Of a stretch of 64,000 nt of DNA, positions 63,401 to 64,000 are shown piece after piece. The position numbers and the translations under genes are program-made. This DNA comes from Anseranas semipalmata. Its lineage: Eukaryota > Chordata > Aves > Anseriformes > Anseranatidae. Each line of letters begins with the position of its first letter. Within the stretch, counting starts at the first letter, position 1. The stretch covers positions 1,777,815-1,841,814 of the forward strand of contig VXAA01005665.1 of assembly GCA_013399115.1 (NCBI GenBank), in the 5' to 3' direction. Below the pieces are notes generated by a model. The model saw nothing but the letters and a program-made list of their open reading frames with translations, was not told the DNA's origin and made no database searches.

Positions 63401-64000
63401 TACTAACCCTCAGGGTAGGAAAGTTATCATCAAGGTAAACAGGCTTCTGAACATTGGTGGTAAAACCGGCAATGGAACACAGACGGTATAGTCCCACCCC
63501 AGCACTTGAGCTGCTTGGCTCTTTTTGCTTCCTTACCTCATTTGCTAGCAACACCTCTGCAATGTCATGTTATCCTGACAGTGGGTATGCAGTGCCACAG
63601 AGAGCTTCCATAGTCTTTTTTTTTTTTTTTTCTTTCCTTCTTTCACGGTTCATTTATTCCATGACTCATGCTATCTTCAGATTTCAATAGTTATAGAGAA
63701 TAGAAGGCCTTTATTTTACACTTCTTTGCAGAGCACATTAAACACATGCACCCACACACACCAGCATCTCACTCAAAAATGACCAATACTTTCTAATCAT
63801 GCAATCTAATCATGCTCAAGAAGCAAAACTGCAACTTCTCATGAAATCTAGCAGCACACCCTCACCAACTCCTCTTTACGCAGTAAAGTGTTGCTGAATT
63901 TTGAGAGTATTCTGAGCTTCAGATTTTGGTAGATCAAGATCCAAAATAGTTTTGCTCCAAAGACTTGGGGAGCGGGGGCGGGGGGGGGAAGCATTCTGGC
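51431..64000. other. non-coding AT-rich DNA with simple repeats
   Basis: No supported gene. The longest frames (56197-56559, 58991-59386 and 59418-59768, all forward) run 116-131 codons and have no recognisable domain, consistent codon pattern or promoter context. Simple tracts are GT/T at about 51455-51490, T14 at 54208-54221, A runs near 55138 and 58771, and T16 at 63616-63631. A G-rich tract closes the window. Confidence 0.6.
63967..63988 (+). repeat. G-rich tract, possible G-quadruplex
   Basis: Runs of 4, 5 and 9 G are separated by AGC and C. This allows four runs of at least three G with short loops. Confidence 0.6.

Noticed and set aside
63333..63554. Reverse-strand frame of 73 codons
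   Set aside because: It reads straight through a GTAAGG donor-like site, and no upstream exon could be built in frame.
1..64000. CRISPR arrays, bacterial operons, tRNA or rRNA genes
   Set aside because: No regularly spaced direct repeats of CRISPR type, no dense same-strand coding and no recognisable tRNA or rRNA sequence. The DNA is clearly vertebrate nuclear.

Overview
The window looks like avian nuclear DNA, AT-rich and almost free of recognisable genes. The organism call rests on five CR1 LINE pieces with bird-type 3' ends and on two copies of a GC-rich endogenous-retrovirus LTR of the kind common in bird genomes. I found no protein-coding gene, rRNA or tRNA that I could support. Reading frames are short and scattered over both strands, as expected for intergenic or deep intronic sequence.

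Layout. 1-17689 is AT-rich non-coding DNA with one small reverse-strand CR1 tail (2620-2722), a CpG-richer patch (about 1240-1480) and many homopolymer or microsatellite tracts. 17690-18480 is the best-preserved CR1 copy: 5'-truncated, with the last 232 codons of its reverse-transcriptase frame still open and a complete 3' end. 18481-26284 is again non-coding; it holds a GGAA/GGAC tract (19511-19580), two neighbouring perfect palindromes (20954-20996) and a CAAA tract (24600-24644). 26285-26939 is a 5'-truncated ERV LTR with a GC-rich minisatellite-like interior. 28087-28262 is a reverse-strand CR1 tail followed by an unexplained GC-rich block (28300-28610).

28885-44532 is AT-rich and holds several reverse-strand segments that resemble exons (open frame plus consensus splice sites) without recognisable homology. 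44533-45594 is an old, decayed CR1 of about 1 kb, and 48366-48516 is another CR1 tail. 50066-50900 is a solo LTR flanked by a perfect 5-bp target-site duplication; its GC-rich middle is a 344-base assembly gap. 51120-51430 is a second unexplained GC-rich block. The rest, to 64000, is AT-rich DNA in which I see nothing beyond simple repeats.

There is no operon, defence system or other multi-gene system here. The points most worth checking are the exon-like segments at 32.5-47 kb, the paired palindromes at 21 kb, and the LTR minisatellite that coincides with the assembly gap.
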